DNA of 64,000 nucleotides from Ridgeia piscesae (taxonomy: Eukaryota; Annelida; Polychaeta; Sabellida; Siboglinidae), in NCBI GenBank assembly GCA_025642075.2, contig JAODUO010000114.1, positions 949,001 through 1,013,000 on the forward strand, given 5' to 3'. The first letter of the stretch is position 1; each line of letters starts with the position of its first letter. Both the position numbers and the translations under genes were made by a program. This document shows positions 36,601 through 55,963 of the stretch, in pieces. The notes beneath the pieces are model-generated. The model worked only from the letters and a program-made list of their open reading frames with translations, did no database searches and was not told the origin of the DNA.

Positions 36601-39428
36601 ATCCCTTTCTTTCCCTTCTCAGTCCCTTGCCACATCCATGACGTCCGTCCGTCCGTCCGTCCGTCCGTCCGTCCGTCCGTCCGTCCGTCCGTCCGTCCGT
36701 CCGTCCGTCCGTCCGTCCGTCCCACCAACCCACTCACGAGCGTCGTTTGTATTACAGCAGGAGCAAATTCTACGCAGCCTCCCTGGCCTCTACTGCCCCC
36801 TGCTGGCTGACGCAAACATCGTTGTTCACCGCAGTGCCCTTGTGTCCTTCGCACAGTTTGCTGAGGTAACACGCCACGAGTCAGTCGTCCCTGAGTGTCT
36901 CCATGGCAACGAGCATGTGCAGAAATTGGTGGTCCACTATCTCAACCAGGTACTAGCTCATTACTCAGCCAACCCACCATCAGTCTGTGACTTTGATATT
37001 CACAAAATATTATGTAGTGTACTGTAGCACATAAACCTCACAAGCCTGGGCTGGTTGCCATGCAAAACTAGCCCTGGCAGTTATGACAAATTGTTATCTA
37101 AAAGGAAGATATTGATACATGTATTACTAATCACAACCGTTTGCGTTATCAGTGGCATTAAACAGATTACAAAAGAATTTGTTTTTAGTGAAAGAGTTAC
37201 AATATTCATAGGACAGCATATCATTTTGCATGCCAAACAGATGTGTTCGGTTTATATGGCGTCTTCTGTAACAAATATTTCAGACAGAATGGCGTTCTCT
37301 GTGAGTTTGTATTGCTAATAATTACACAACTACTTCTTATTCTATCCCATGAGCATTGTAGACACTCGTTGGGGTGACCTGGTGAGCGCCTCGCAACCAT
37401 GATGTGCCAGTGCTGTCGTGCAGCAACCGGGCAGTGGGCTTCATTAAACATTTTGACTTAAACTTTAAAGATGAAACAGTTTTATAAAAACAGAGAAAAT
37501 GGACATATGGCGTTTTGCCCCAAGCCATTCCAATATATACTTGTGTGTCACATTGAAATCTTCCCATGTATGCCTGTGTGACATGCTAGTAACCTGGTGC
37601 ATCCACTCAGTTGGCAGGTACGGCCCAAGTTCAGGATGTGGACCGCGAGTTTCTGGACATTCAAGGTCGTACGGTCAATACATATATGACCAGGTCAACA
37701 GAAGTCAAAAGTCAAGACAAACTTGTCACTTCACACACCTTGCCAAGCTCATCTCAGTCACACATGGTATGACATGTTGGAATGCTTAATTATCAACAGA
37801 ATAGCTTGAAATTTACCATTGGAAGCAATCCTTTTGAAAGTCTGTAAGGCTCACAAAATACGCAATTGATAAAAGCCAACACACCCTTTTTAGAAGTGAC
37901 CAAAACATCAAAAATGGTTACCGGTACTAGTGTTGTATGAGGTAACTACATGCACATTTTGAGACTTCTAGAACATGTTTTTTTCCAACGAAACTTATTC
38001 ATATGAAATCCACACTGGCTGTCATACTCTGGAAAAACACGTTGAAATATTTGGGGGAAAATCACAATGGACATATTTCAAAACCTTTTGCTATCTGAAA
38101 GTTTCATTCATTTTTAACCCTTTTATAACTAGTGATTGAGAGTGTCTGGATGCCCCGCTCCCTCAACTTGACAAGCATTTTTAGCTCTGACAATGCATCA
38201 TACTCCATGTGTAAGAAACAAAACATTTAAGCAGTTGTCCAGTAGGTTATATTTTATTTGATCTGGCTATTACACTGATGCTTTCATGGTTTCAGTTAAA
38301 TGTCATTTCAAGAGGTCCGTGTGATTTAAATATATGTAACCAAATTTCAGTGACCCATGTTACTCGTATAAAGTGTATCGACTGATACAATTTATGTTTA
38401 AAACCTTTTGCAGATTCCAGCGAAGCGTTTCAAGGCCGATTCCATAGCAGAGACCGAAGAGGTAAATATGGTGCTATCAGAAATGTACATTTTATGTGTA
38501 TTGTCAAGGGTTTAACCCTTCACATAACTGATATATGAATTGTGTTTAGCACATTTGAATGTTGCCATGTAGAATGCTCAATTTATAAAGAAAACATTCA
38601 ACTAGTAAACAACTGCAGTAGCAATTAAAGTTACTGCACCGTCTAATTCCAGATAGGGAGAACAGACTATCTCTATCCTTTCAGTGAAAAATCTCTCTTC
38701 TTAATTAGGAGACAGAGTGAAGGCAATATGCACCTGAATTTCATGCCTACTAAGAACAAAAGCCATTCAACTTTGCAGTGACATAGTGTCTAGAGCTTCA
38801 GAATCTCGACTAAGAGAACCTGGGTTTGAATCCTGTGTTCCCGGGTCAAACTTTGGGCAACTTCATTCATTCTACATTGCTCCAGTTTAATCAGCTGTAT
38901 GACTGATTACCTGGCTATATATAGTGATGGATATTTGTGTATGAATATTGACTACCCCTGGTAGTCTTCATGCATTAAAGTGTGGGTGGACGCTTCCCAG
39001 AGAAGTCAAGATGGTGTTTGATCTAACAGGTCTGCCAGGGAGTAAAGTGTAAAGCATTTTGAGCAAACCATAAGGATTGGATGCTGCGTTATATAACAAC
39101 TTGCCTTTACTACGATCAAACCTGTCATACAAATACATGGAAGTCAACATCCATGAGATCTTGAAGAAGGATTAATATAAAATATTTTCATTCAGTAAGT
39201 TTATAAAAATTGCACATCAGTTTGCAGTAATAAAACTGTTAATGCAATGTTAAAAACACCCAATTTATTTGACAGAGAGACGTCAAGTACAGGACTATCC
39301 TGAGCCAACTACAAGTGACTATGGACAAGTTGTCAGAGTCAGCCTCGGACCTCCCCCCTCTCCCTCAGTGGGTGCGGGAAGAGCTTGAAGATATCCACGC
39401 ACAGATGACTACGCTTATGCGGAAATAG
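21609..39428 (+). CDS. FIRRM: FIRRM (C1orf112/FLIP) orthologue, 23 located coding exons
   Basis: FIRRM binds the AAA+ ATPase FIGNL1 in the nucleus and controls RAD51/DMC1 filaments in homologous recombination and crosslink repair (family knowledge). Coding exons: 21609-21710, 23858-23946, 24161-24244, 25324-25464, 26833-26919, 27426-27495, 27778-27862, 28060-28186, 28820-28974, 29594-29742, 30143-30211, 30680-30778, 30894-30957, 31424-31505, 32315-32397, 32772-32916, 33334-33462, 34299-34523, 35731-35844, 36758-36949, 37611-37766, 38414-38461, 39276-39428. Every intron is GT-AG and phases agree from 23858 to the TAG. Located exons give about 880 codons; human has about 853. Segments match recalled human C1orf112 in order: SRW near the start, WCFLAR before residues ending GTAEQC, FAQFAEVTRHESVVPECL, and a C-terminus with PPLPQWVREELEDI. 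The first exon ends in phase 0 and the second needs one upstream base, so a short linking exon of 3n+1 bases (about 40 bp) between 21711 and 23857 was not found. The start is the first ATG giving the family-like N-terminus MSQRLSQTTLLDEVSRW. The 37611 exon is poorly conserved and least certain. Confidence 0.92.
21906..22250 (-). mobile_element. Possible C-terminal LINE fragment in FIRRM intron 1
   Basis: The - strand encodes VGIWNILPTEMTSRSSVGAV ahead of a stop at 21906. This matches the WNxLP...S pattern at the end of jockey-type proteins, also seen here at 59147-59593 ([13 protein letters not shown]). The + strand is open too (101 codons from 21940) but shows no family resemblance. Moderate to low confidence because the fragment is short. 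Confidence 0.35.
22428..22507 (+). repeat. 40-bp tandem duplication in FIRRM intron 1
   Basis: Two near-identical units starting AGTTTGTTGTAGAACAATCA at 22428 and 22468 differ at one position (GCGAAA versus GCAAAA). The low divergence suggests a recent event. Confidence 0.9.
24146..24400 (+). repeat. Tandem duplication containing a FIRRM exon; second copy damaged
   Basis: A block of about 125 bp is repeated in direct orientation with both intron flanks: acceptor side TTTGTTTGTAG and donor side GTGGGTAGAAATG. The first copy holds an 84-bp in-frame exon (24161-24244, 28 residues starting VTEQFENILGRLL). The second copy (24286-24374) is 89 bp and would shift the frame if used. It carries a perfect inverted repeat of two 14-bp arms (24324-24337 and 24341-24354) around CAT, replacing the matching part of copy 1. 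The first copy is taken as the working exon. Confidence 0.9.
25105..25200 (+). repeat. Dispersed repeat, copy 1 (FIRRM intron)
   Basis: About 95 bp matching 29024-29124 in the same orientation. Shared words include GAAACA(A/G)TAAAACTACACCA, GGTGCCACCA-type text and TTTTGTT(A/G). Both copies are in FIRRM introns, 3.9 kb apart. The family is unknown and no termini are clear. Confidence 0.5.
25528..25835 (-). mobile_element. tRNA-derived SINE copy 1 (FIRRM intron)
   Basis: On the - strand it starts with tRNA-like box A text (CCGCAGTGGCTAGAGC) and box B text (GGGTTTGAATCC), then a body shared with the copies at 34590-35690 and 38755-39112. The shared 3' part includes GAAGCC, a GATGGTGTT-type motif, CTGCCAGAGAGTAAAGTGTA and GGATTGGATAC. 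Its 5' head continues into an 8-bp tandem array at 25818-25940. It lies between the FIRRM exons at 25324 and 26833. Confidence 0.75.
25818..25940. repeat. 8-bp tandem array at the head of SINE copy 1
   Basis: About 15 units of ACTGCACC / ACTGTGCC / ACTGCGGC follow one another. They match the rc of the SINE box A region (GCCGCAGTGGC), so the array seems to be an expansion of the SINE head. Unit types alternate irregularly. Confidence 0.8.
29024..29124 (+). repeat. Dispersed repeat, copy 2 (FIRRM intron)
   Basis: The second copy of the repeat at 25105-25200, just after the exon ending at 28974. It keeps ATAAAACTACACCAGTG and GTGCCACCAGTTTTGTTGGC. Divergence between the copies is about a quarter of positions by eye. 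Confidence 0.5.
31601..31830 (+). mobile_element. 3' end of a truncated LINE in a FIRRM intron
   Basis: An open stretch at 31601-31681 ends in a stop and reads GRNIANFRRHLKTYRYNLAY, the usual C-terminal signature of CR1/jockey-type pol proteins. A short 3' UTR follows and ends in an ATT microsatellite (TAATTATTATTATTATC), as non-LTR tails do. The rest of the element is missing. It lies between the FIRRM exons at 31424 and 32315. Confidence 0.55.
34590..35690 (-). mobile_element. SINE copy 2 split by a 30-bp minisatellite (FIRRM intron)
   Basis: The left part (GTGCTCTACACTCTATTCTC) and the right part (CGGCTTCTCTGGGACAAATTC through CTAGCCAGGTATC) are the two sides of the same SINE seen at 25528-25835. 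In that copy they are separated only by a single TGGCAGAGCTGTTCAGTC-type segment. Here that segment is expanded to about 30 copies. The tRNA-like head is not clearly present. Confidence 0.7.
34661..35560. repeat. 30-bp minisatellite, about 30 copies, inside SINE copy 2
   Basis: The unit is TCTGACAGACGTGTTCAGTC plus AGACACCATC, with variants TGGCAG, TCACAG, GATGTG and CATACACC. The 30-bp period is a multiple of three, which gives open frames of over 300 codons on + and about 200 on -. They have no family resemblance and no splice context. The array sits between the FIRRM exons at 34299 and 35731. Confidence 0.95.
36642..36721 (+). repeat. (CGTC)20 microsatellite next to a FIRRM splice acceptor
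   Basis: Twenty uninterrupted tetranucleotide units end 36 bp before the FIRRM exon that starts at 36758. The upstream 200 bp are also pyrimidine-rich (CATCCATC, TTCCTTTCC). The open frames across it (RPSVRPSV, DGRTDGRT) are repeat artefacts. Confidence 0.97.
38755..39112 (+). mobile_element. tRNA-derived SINE copy 3 (last FIRRM intron)
   Basis: It reads 5' to 3' on +: a decayed box A (TAGTGTCTAGAGC), box B (GGGTTTGAATCC at about 38822), the middle part with CATTGCTCCAGTTTAATCAG, then CCAGAGAAGTCAAGATGGTG, GGTCTGCCAGGGAGTAAAG and GGATTGGATGCTGCG at the 3' end. It ends close to TATAACAACTTGCC. It has one single copy of the segment that is amplified in copy 2. Confidence 0.75.
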
Positions 39429-39958
39429 CTGTCAGTGTCAACATAAATCTCCAGAGAGAAGGACAAAGATGTTTTCACACTGTGCTATTGTATTCATTCA
39501 TCTTAACACGTAGGTACATGACAGATGATCTTTCCTGTTTAATGTGTCAATTTTTGTAATTTGTCTAGGCAGATCGTAAATTCTGTAGGACATTTCATTT
39601 CCTCTGATTTCTGATGTTTTATTGTTTCAGTGAGAAATGTTGTGTAAATGAGGTTTTCTCCATTGTGTTGGGAAGTTTGTGTTTTTATGTGTGTATGTGT
39701 GTGTATATACTCCTAAAGGCAGATTACACAGCTATCCAATTTTTATACTTTAAGTACACATTGTATAACAAAAATAGAATTACATGAATCATTATTTGCA
39801 GAAAAAAGTTGGAAATTTGGAGACCATGTTTTTCAGAAATAACATCCTCTCCTTTTAATGGAGTGTTCTGCATATGCTGCCTTTAGGAATATATATATAT
39901 ACATATATATTTATCATTGTAGATAACATACCTAATTCATGTAAATAGCTAACAACCA

Positions 39959-39964
39959 AATAAA
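39959..39964 (+). terminator. Candidate FIRRM polyadenylation signal AATAAA
   Basis: A canonical AATAAA lies about 530 bp past the FIRRM stop codon, on the same strand. The stretch between is AT-rich with TG/TA-rich tracts, as in a 3' UTR. The assignment is by position only; an earlier variant signal could be used. Confidence 0.4.
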
Positions 39965-42900
39965 ACACTGTCAGTATGATGCAGTCATCTCAGTGTCTGC
40001 TATATAAACATGTGATTTCATCGAGTTAAAATATTTCTGATTCCGAGTTCTATATATTAGCCAAGCTTTCTATTTGAATTTACAAAAGTCACCTGCTGGA
40101 TGTCAACCTCTTCCACCCGATGATGGACCAGAGGGCTCACTGTTTCCTTCTACTGATTTAGGGAGATCTTATAAAGCAAATGAAAATGTCAGGTCGTTCT
40201 AATGTCAACTTTCAATTTACATGACTGCAAACACTGAAAAATGTACCTACCCAGCATGATTGCGTCATAGCTAGCATTAGTGTTCCAGCTCAAAAGGTTC
40301 TCTTTGCAACAAAAACAGAGAATGTGAAACATGCGGGAAAGATTAGTTCATAAGAGGTCATGTCATTTGAGTTGTAATGTGTGTGAAACATACCTGGTAG
40401 GCAAGGCTTACTTGAGGTCACAGGTATAACTGTGATATAGGATCTGTCCGTTCAGTCAAACAGAACAACCAACAAAGCTCAGGTACTATGAAAGAAATAG
40501 TTTTATTATGACCAATTTGTTATGATCAATAAATTAATAACAATTATGCCGTTGAACAATCCTCACTACTGTTAATACACAATATGTTAGTGTGGTTAGT
40601 TTCAGCATGAAGGGTTTTGGTTAGTTTCGGCAAAACGTCCCTTTAAGGGTAAACATACAATGTATGGCAATTTTTAGCAATCTGACGCCCTTCCAGATGA
40701 CACGGCCGTCGTTTACCACCCGCCACCCTACAGCAACATCTCTCAACTAACTGTCACAACAGGAAACAAACATATAGCACACGAGAAATAAATTACATAA
40801 CCCTTGGGTCAGAATGACTGTGCAGAATTAACCCTTTCCACACCACTGGCTGATTGTACCTTAACGTTACTCAGCATTGCCAAACATCAACATTGAATGT
40901 CAACAACTAAAAATGCATATTATGTCGCACTAAAATGTAAACTTCTACTAAATGTGACTTGAGTTTCCAACATTGGCAACACTAAAGCATTATAATGTTA
41001 ATCAGTTTAATATAATTAAAATCATTAAAATAAATTTTAATATAATTGGTAAATATAGCATAAAACAACTAGAAAACAAATTAGTACATCTCAAGTGAAC
41101 AAAGCCTTTAAATGTCATGGCATACAGGTATTGGAAGAAGAACCATCTGAAAAATTAGTTAACATTATGCACCCATTATTTGTTGCATTAGAATTTTTTT
41201 AATTGGTTATGACATGATTTTCTTAGTTATGAATTTTACAATTTAAAGATTTAAGATATTACCTAACACCAACTATTACCAATCAAATTAAGTTAATAAA
41301 CACACAGGAGCTGAAATATTAGATAAACAAGCTTACAAGCGTGAAGTTAGTTATACTGACCACCATATGCAGTAGATTGATTAGTGTTAATTTATTAATA
41401 GCTCCACTGAATAATTAGCAACCATTTTTTGTGCCACTTGGAGGGAATCCATTTTTTTTACCACCAAATGACACATGAAATCAAATAAATACTCACATAG
41501 TTAATCAAATTATCACACTTCTTGTAATTGTATTACAAAAACCTGCAAAACTGTTTTGCACTGTTAAACTTAGCTTAATGATAGTTTTTATGTTTTGCTT
41601 TACAGAATTACCACGAGAATGTAGTAGTGTGTAGCACGTTCCATGTATAAAACTAACTACACAGAGGAAAGTGACAACACACAATCTGTGTGACAAATTA
41701 ACACGTCTGTTCATGTGTTTACATACACCAACAAACTTATGTTACAAATTTGTTATGTACTGGTGGCTCCCTCTACCTTCCAATGAAAGAACCTATGAAG
41801 TCACATCATTAAAAATTTGAAACTATTTTGATTTTGGATTTACCGGGTCTTATGCAATGTAAGAAAACCTTTTAATACAAATTTGAAATAGTCAATATAA
41901 ACTTAGTCTTTGTTTCCTGAACTTATAAATGAGTCTTTTATTAACTGGTTTTTATTTGCTACTGCATTAGATCAAAAGCAAACTGACATAGCAGACCATC
42001 AAGTGTAGTTAGGACTTTGCAACAATTAAACCAAAAGTGCTTGTCTGACATCAAAGTTGTTAAAAATGTGACTTTCTGGGTTATTCCACAGGACGGCTGC
42101 ATTCAACTCACTTAACTACGTACGTTTAACACATTCCCTAACTGACTAGTAATAGAGCAATCCTCATGAGTTCTCTAAGCACCTGTGTGGCTACTAAATG
42201 CAACAGAAACTGTACCATTCGTGTATTAAGCCACGCACATTCACACACACACACACCCTGTTTGTTAGTAACGAGCTAAATGCGTGCCATTTTAGCCTTC
42301 CAAAAGCAAGTTCCTTCTGCCATAGAAAGCAAGTAACAGTTATTTAGTAATCTGGCATCACCAGAAACACTCATAAATCAAATGCAAAATCATTAAAGTT
42401 GAACAAGTTCTGGGTCACCTGACTACGAGGTAAACAGACCTTGTGATTTTGGTTTCGTCTGTGATACAAAGTCTGGCACTAACAAAACAACCCAATTCCT
42501 ACATTGTGCAGGTGATATTACAAATATTGCATCATGCCAAACTAACACAGTTCCCGTGAAAATGGTACAATGAAAAGCGACACATCACTCAGACGCCCTT
42601 ATATGTAGTATTATGTACATGGTATCTAATTATTTATCGATATAAACCTGCAGTGGGTACAACCCGCTATTATCAACCTTGTTTGCCTGCTGTTACTGTG
42701 CGGTGTTAATACTGATGTGATTTTTAAAGATACTTGTCAATATGAGATCACTAGAAACAATCTAGAGGAACACTGAGATGGCAGAGATAAACTAGACGAG
42801 AATCGGAAATCCACCATGGGCTGCTACACATCCGAACACTGCATACAAATATTTGTCCTGCTGCATATCTACTCTTGCGGAAAGATGAATTCTTTCAACA

Positions 42901-43195
42901 TTAGCAGCGTTTTATCTCCATATATACATCTCCATTGTGTTCTTCATCGTGAATGTCTGAACGAGTTCGTTTGCAAATGATCTGCAATCTTCATATCGAC
43001 AAACGATGGCATTTTGGATGAACATGTTGCATCCTGGGAAGGAATTCTGTATGACGACGCAGCAACAAGGCCGTAATAACACGGCTACTTTGTGACACGG
43101 CCTGAAGGCAGTGATGTGGCGCTGTCTGACGCGAGCGATGATGAAATGGAATGTGTATAGAAATGATTGTCCCTGATGACGTAAGGCGACATGAC
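39965..43195. other. Intergenic space between convergent FIRRM and ZMYND19
   Basis: AT-rich, no recognisable coding exon or repeat of note. The part next to 43196 is expected to hold the ZMYND19 3' UTR; it is GC-richer from 42780 to 43195. Confidence 0.5.
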
Positions 43196-52263
<9,068 letters not shown>

Positions 52264-53144
52264 GCTACGGACAACCGCAAGAGGCGTCGGAACGATGGAA
52301 TCGGACGAGCCGACACAGAATCATGAGCGTTATCAAGACCTATGTCTGCCTTCCAGGTTCAGAATGGCGCTAATACGCACGTGCGAAGAAAACGCAAATA
52401 GCCGACCAATCGGAGGCCGCCCGTCGCGGAAGTGATCTGTTCGTTAGTTTCCGTCCCGACTCACCACCAGGCGCCACTATCCCAGCGCGTACACTTTTTC
52501 TCGGTTTAACAACGAGGGGATAGATCACATTAATTTTTAATTAGCGTAAACAACATATGCGATTTTTTAGTTTCCACTTCGGTTTGTCATCACTGTATAA
52601 ATAGAGTTTGAAGGAGACTACAACATTTTTACATGCTTATACCTTGTTTTCTACAAAAAATGTGGAACTGGTGAAAAAGCAGAGGTTGTCATTAAAAAAA
52701 TGCATTCATTTACCCTTTTCTTTACGATAACCATCTGAAGAATTTTGTACAAAAAATGTAAATTTATTTCAAAATACAAGAAAGAATAACTATTTTCAGA
52801 ATGCATGCATTACTTATTATTCTATGCAGAACAAGTCTTGCTGACATTCTCAGTCTATTGAATAACAACGCATGTCATAAACATTTAGAATGTTTAATGC
52901 ATTCATTTTCTACAATTGTGGACTACTACGACCTTCAAAGGGAAAATATGCTACAGCATATTTTCCCTTTCCGTATGATACCTAAAAATTCAATTCTTTT
53001 TTTGGTGGAAATCAACATAACTATTTGCTATACGCTTATCTTTATAATCAACCTAGCAATAGTTTCTTTATAAAAAACCAATAACACAAATTTAGGTTAC
53101 AGAAGAAGTATGTATGAGCACCGGCATGTATAAGATTTGTTAAG

Positions 53145-53295
53145 GTAAAATGTCATATAAATTGTTCATTTAAATGTGTATCATATTTGTACATATTTTA
53201 TATCCACTGTGTGAATATATTCTGGTAGTCAATTACGTAAAATGTCATATAAATTGTTCATTTAAATGTGTATCATATTTGTACATATTTTATAT
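53145..53295. repeat. 59-bp direct duplication just past the PGLS stop
   Basis: Identical 59-bp blocks at 53145-53203 and 53237-53295 start GTAAAATGTCATATAAATTG and end in TTTTATAT, spaced by 33 bp. They fall in the expected PGLS 3' UTR, which begins below 53331 on the - strand. Confidence 0.9.
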
Positions 53296-53330
53296 GTACT
53301 AGTTTTTTCTGAAGTGTATCAACACTGTTT

Positions 53331-55697
53331 TCATGAATATGACTTGAGCAAACTGGCTGCTGGTTTGTCAAGAAACCAGCAGAGGGCGCCTGTATGTGGC
53401 CTCACTCTAGCAGCGGGAAGCGCTGGCTCTTCGTTGCCTTCAAGAACTCTCTGAAACAAACAAAACACAAATCACTGTAAAACATCCACGACTCACATTA
53501 TTAAATACATGAATTATTGTTTTAATAACGCGATGTGAAGAATATAATTGATTAATTATGCTTCAAATAAAAAAAACGTAAATACGCCAAAACCATTTTA
53601 ACAAATATTAAATAATAAAGGAATAATAAGTTGTTCTTATTGGTCAGCAGAAAGTAATTACAAAGTTACAACAGCTGTTTGTAACAGCTAATAATTAAGC
53701 AGAGATTTTTGATTTAATCTACAATATCTGACAATAATATAACATTATTGTGACACAGTATGCATTCGTTTCAGTAATAACAAATGCATCTAAACACATT
53801 AGTTACAATTAATGTTATGTAATTAATAATCTAATCTATCAATATATGTGTATACAGGCAGCCAACATTTAACTTTGCACCCAAAACTGGGTTCTGTCCA
53901 ATGGGTGTCAGGTCTCAAAATTAAGCTTGCCCGTTAGCCCGTGACAACTGGATTTTCCTCCAGGCCATCTTCGAAAGCCAGGGGTAGTAGCACTCTGCTA
54001 CATACCCCTGGCTGATCGTCTCCGTAGAGCTGGGGAGTGTGTGGTTTTGAATATACAATTATAGCAACTGACTTCACCAGTCTCTACTGTGTCAGCCGTG
54101 GGAACAGTGCAAATATCCGCCCCAATTTGAAGACAGATACATGACTGGTGGGAATCCCAATATAATGACCCATTCACATCCTAGAGTGCATGTAATACGA
54201 GCAGCGTATGGCTGAAATCACTCAAAATGTTATATCACATGACTGGAATCTGGCTGCACACCTCATGCGTGATGTCATTGGCTGACCATAAAACAGTAGG
54301 TGCCAGGGGTCAGGGGTAGAGAAGAGCTGGTACTGGCGTAATTAGCCGCAGCGATTCATGGCCCACGAGGATGCACCAGACATGTGAAACTGCTACTAGT
54401 TGTTATTTGTGGGACAACTTAGCTGTTTACATCCAGGACAAACAGACAAATCAGAGAAGTCGGTCTTGATATTTTGTTGCTCATGGGACAAGTGAACTGG
54501 GCATGGACAGGTGAACTTATGTCTGCTGGGCAAGTATATCATTTAAAAAATGTCAAGCCCTGGATGTGTTTTGCTGACCTTCAGTATCTCCGCTTTGCTT
54601 GACCCACAGGACACAAAGACTGCGCAGCGACAGTTCTGTATGACGGGGAAGGTGAGGGTGATTCTCTGGGGTGGTGGCTTGGGGGAGTCACTGATAGCAG
54701 CCACCCATTTTTTAGTTTCCTGTAAAACATGTTTTCATGTAACATTCTCATATAACGTTTCCGCTGATAATGTGCAAATAGTTATTGCAAATAGGTGTTA
54801 CATTAATATTTTTGAAAGATGTTGAGAATAAACCGATCACATTCCGTCATAAAATCGTATATCTACCCGGTATATCTCTCTCAAAGGAGCATATTACAAG
54901 GGAGAAATACCAGAAAGAATAGTTCATTTATATTAATTGTTATTGAAGTGGAAACATTGTTTTCAATTCAATTCTTTTAACATGTCTCATTTCAGAAAAG
55001 TACCCATTCTTTGTTAAACCAATGATGCAATAACATATATTAACATCAATGAACTACTATGTATACAATTATAAATTTATTTATTCTGCAATTGCCTATA
55101 TAGGTTTTTTATATACAACCTTATACATACATTATATACTTCTATTTATTGACTACATCGACATACTCTAGGTATAATAAAAATTACAACATTCCTATAT
55201 CTAATTAATTATAGTTTCTCTAGTTGAGTTGCCGTACAACAATGACTTAGCTATACATATTCATGTTTTACTTGTACTTTTATTTTTTCTAATTTTTTAA
55301 CTACTGTTATCAACACTATTGAAGAGAGTTTTACTTTGGATTTTAGTGTCTAAATAAAGTTTATTATTTTATTATTATTACTGATCTTGATTTACATATT
55401 TTTGTTTCATGTACTATCATAATGCATGTTTTTAAATATAAAGAGGTGAACTATTACCATAGCAATGTGTTTTGTGCAGAAATTTTTTAACCATCCCAGA
55501 TTTTACAAGTTGAGAAACAGTATTACATTATGAAACAGTAATAAATCACACACCCAAAATGTCCTGTAAAAAGTTGTTTAGTATCAGATAAAATATATCT
55601 AAACTGCAGAGTTATAGATTAGATTTGGTTAACAGTGTGCTTCATGCAACATAACCAAATGTATCAATCAGTTTATATTTTCTTATATTACATATTT

Positions 55698-55741
<44 letters not shown>

Positions 55742-55890
55742 AAGAAATATGTTATAAGAATACTATGTAGCATAATTGGTATACAATAAGACAAATAAAT
55801 ATATAGTATATAAAACATGAAATACATTATATATTATATATATATTTTTATATTATATTATTATTTATATATATATATATAAAGTATTTC

Positions 55891-55963
<73 letters not shown>

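Noticed and set aside
38755..38840. tRNA gene
   Set aside because: Box A and box B are present but no cloverleaf can be formed. This is the head of a SINE.
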